Origin: an uncultured Eubacteriales bacterium
Lineage (GTDB): Bacteria > Bacillota > Clostridia > Oscillospirales > Acutalibacteraceae
Assembly: GCA_934541115.1 (NCBI GenBank)
Contig: CAKTDF010000046.1
Coordinates: 1 to 7,164 of the forward strand
DNA length: 7,164 nucleotides
Direction of reading: 5' to 3'
Below are positions 6,245 to 7,164 of this stretch, in pieces. Numbering within the stretch: the stretch's first letter is position 1; each line of letters begins with the position of its first letter. Under the pieces are notes generated by a model. It worked only from the letters and a program-made list of their open reading frames with translations, was not told the DNA's origin and searched no databases. The position numbers and the translations under genes were made by a program.

Positions 6245-6406
6245 CAAAGCATTGAAAGTCCAAATCAAGCGAAGTCTTTTTTGCCGTATTTCTGCCCTGA
6301 CTGCGTTGAAAATGCTCGCAATGGAGCAACCATTGCTGTGCTTTTCGCCTTGTCAGAACAAAAATACAACAAAAAATCCATCACTGATTTGAACTTCCAA
6401 CGCTTG
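6245..6406 (-). mobile_element. 162-bp palindromic (MITE-like) insertion in repeat copy A
   Basis: This segment is present in copy A and absent from B and C, where only GTAA occupies its place. Its two halves are imperfect inverted repeats around the 5-nt centre AGCAA (6325-6329). The ends match exactly at the insertion boundaries: CAAAGCATTGAAAGT on the left against the complement of ACTTCCAACGCTTG on the right. In the helices 6245-6268 and 6277-6301, 39 of 48 positions (one bulge excluded) are Watson-Crick. The other nine are A-C on the plus strand and G-U in a minus-strand RNA. It encodes no protein. It could be a non-autonomous mobile element, a hairpin RNA gene, or both. No clear target duplication is visible. 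Confidence 0.7.
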
Positions 6407-6434
6407 CCAAAAATACGCTTCTGTACGGCGCCCA

Positions 6435-6481
6435 AGAGAACGAAATCGGATTCCTTGAGGGAATCTCGATTATCGCTCTCT
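6435..6481. other. Conserved hairpin of the repeat unit, copy A
   Basis: AGAGAACGA (6435-6443) pairs with TCGCTCTCT (6473-6481), and the stem continues inward through ATCG and GATTCC to a TTGA loop, with two small bulges. The copy A change to A at 6440 faces C6476. It is a mismatch on the plus strand but a U-G pair in a minus-strand RNA. Confidence 0.6.
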
Positions 6482-6738
6482 AACGCGCCTACACATTACT
6501 CGTGTGCAGCGCTTTCCTAATTGAAACATCAATCCGCTATTAGCCTATCTCCACTCTGTTGAAGTGTTCAGTCAGAACGAAGTGAAAACAACGTTTTCTG
6601 TTTTCCACAACTCGCGGATTTTTTGTGCAATGTGGAAAGTTCTGCTTGTTTTTTTACGTGATACTATTCCTCTTAAATTTAACCCTTACTTTTAATATAT
6701 AAATGGTTATGCGCTTTTACACCCGTTCGCTCCGCTGG

Positions 6739-6770
6739 GGTTACTTTTGTCGATTGTAACAAAAGTAACC
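6739..6770. other. Perfect 11-bp inverted repeat of the unit, copy B
   Basis: GGTTACTTTTG and CAAAAGTAACC are exact complements around TCGATTGTAA. The same structure occurs intact in copy C (7099-7130). In copy A the right arm is broken after CAAAA (6244) by the palindromic insertion. Its symmetric form could act as a bidirectional hairpin or a recombination or transposase target. Confidence 0.75.
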
Positions 6771-6796
6771 AAAAATACGCTTCTGTACGGCGCCCA

Positions 6797-6843
6797 AGAG
6801 AGCGAAATCGGATTCCTTGAGGGAATCTCGATTATCGCTCTCT
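6797..6843. other. Conserved hairpin of the repeat unit, copy B
   Basis: AGAGAGCGA (6797-6805) and TCGCTCTCT (6835-6843) pair perfectly, and the stem extends inward through ATCG and GATTCC to a short TTGA loop with two single-base bulges. Copy C is cut by the window end inside this left arm. Confidence 0.65.
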
Positions 6844-7031
6844 AACGCGCCTACACATCACTCGTGTGCAGCGCTTTCCTAATTGAAACATCAATCCGCT
6901 ATTACCCTATCTCCACTCTGTCGAAGTGTTCAGTCAGAACGAAGTGAAAACAGCATTCTCTGTTTTCCACAACTCGCGGATTTATTGTGCAGTGTTAAAA
7001 GTTCTGCTTGTTTTTTTGTGTTACTATCCCT

Positions 7032-7164
7032 CTTAAACCAAACGTTTGCTTTTAATATATACATGTCTATACGCTTTTACACCCGTTCGCTCCGCTGGGG
7101 TTACTTTTGTCGGTTGTAACAAAAGTAACCAAAAATACGCTTCTGTACGGCGCCCAAGAGAGCG
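7032..7164. repeat. Long tandem repeat, copy C (cut by window end)
   Basis: The first 133 bp of a third unit match copies A and B, including the ACCCGTTCGCTCCGCTGGGG block at 7081-7100 and the intact 11-bp inverted repeat at 7099-7130. The array very probably continues beyond the window. Its 5' part has drifted more (for example ATATACATGTCTATACG against ATATAAATGGTTATGCG). Confidence 0.85.

Larger units (their letters stand above)
6152..6671. repeat. Long tandem repeat, copy A (520 bp, interrupted)
   Basis: This is the first of three consecutive copies of a non-coding unit. Its homology to the later copies begins near CTAAACC (6154) and includes the shared block ACCCGTTCGCTCCGCTGGGG (6201-6220). 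Without the 162-bp insertion at 6245-6406 it would be about 360 bp, like copy B. From 6411 onward it matches copy B at roughly 90 percent by eye, with most differences being transitions. The open frames that cross it lack Shine-Dalgarno sites and protein-like composition. Orientation and function of the unit are unknown. Confidence 0.85.
6672..7031. repeat. Long tandem repeat, copy B (360 bp, intact)
   Basis: This is the only complete, uninterrupted unit in the window. It contains an 11-bp perfect inverted repeat, GGTTACTTTTG (6739-6749) with CAAAAGTAACC (6760-6770), around a 10-nt loop. It also contains the AGAGAGCGA/TCGCTCTCT hairpin and a duplicated CGAAGTG flanking TTCAGTCAGAA. Copy C follows directly at a 360-bp offset. 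I found no gene, tRNA-like fold or CRISPR pattern in it. Confidence 0.88.

Noticed and set aside
6227..6520. Open frame of 97 codons across the repeat and palindrome
   Set aside because: It crosses the insertion boundary, is not kept in copy B, has no ribosome site and no protein-like pattern. The frame at 6883-7119 fails for the same reasons.
6844..6885. Integron attC-like site (TAACGCGCC...GCAGCGC)
   Set aside because: The paired core sites do not match the GTTRRRY/RYYYAAC form, there are no gene cassettes between units, and no integrase is seen.
6152..7164. CRISPR array
   Set aside because: Units are about 360 bp and similar along their whole length, with no short repeat alternating with unique spacers and no cas gene.

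Overview
The window looks like chromosomal DNA of a low-to-moderate GC Gram-positive anaerobe, most likely a gut Clostridia (Oscillospirales/Ruminococcaceae-like) member. This is inferred from the Bacillota-style purine-rich Shine-Dalgarno sites, TTGACN/TATAAT promoters, a full NrdR repressor, a multi-zinc-ribbon protein typical of Clostridia and an intracellular GH95 fucosidase. No genus can be named from the sequence alone.

Layout. (1) Positions 1-823, minus strand: a zinc-ribbon protein that runs off the left edge; 274 residues are visible, with an N-terminal helical region and four C4 ribbons. (2) 824-1104: intergenic region holding divergent promoters for the zinc-ribbon gene and nrdR. 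(3) 1105-1560: nrdR, the repressor of ribonucleotide reductase genes. (4) 1599-3050: a secreted calcineurin-like metallophosphoesterase, 38 bp after nrdR and probably co-transcribed with it. (5) 3051-3251: an AT-rich leader carrying six consecutive 11-bp units that look like an array of sites for an OmpR/PhoB-family regulator, followed by a -10 element. (6) 3252-3359 and 3393-3494: two tandem, mutually related micro-ORFs of 35 and 33 codons, each with its own GAGGTG Shine-Dalgarno, closed by a strong terminator at 3529-3559. (7) 3672-6080: a complete GH95 alpha-L-fucosidase with its own near-consensus promoter and a downstream terminator. (8) 6152-7164: a non-coding array of a roughly 360-bp repeat (two full copies and a third cut by the window end). 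The first copy is interrupted by a 162-bp palindromic element.

Functional reading. NrdR, the phosphoesterase and the fucosidase are recognisable families. The less explained parts are the micro-ORF pair with its phased regulatory array, and the repeat array. Both micro-proteins share a core of the form (I/L)VAFVxxLL, and a similar segment (FVRFVSSVV) lies near the C-terminus of the adjacent secreted phosphoesterase, so the three may share a structural or localisation property. In the 162-bp palindrome, all nine non-Watson-Crick pairs within the two long outer helices are A-C on the plus strand and would become G-U pairs in a minus-strand transcript. This suggests the element, and perhaps the repeat it sits in, acts as or derives from a structured RNA read from the minus strand.
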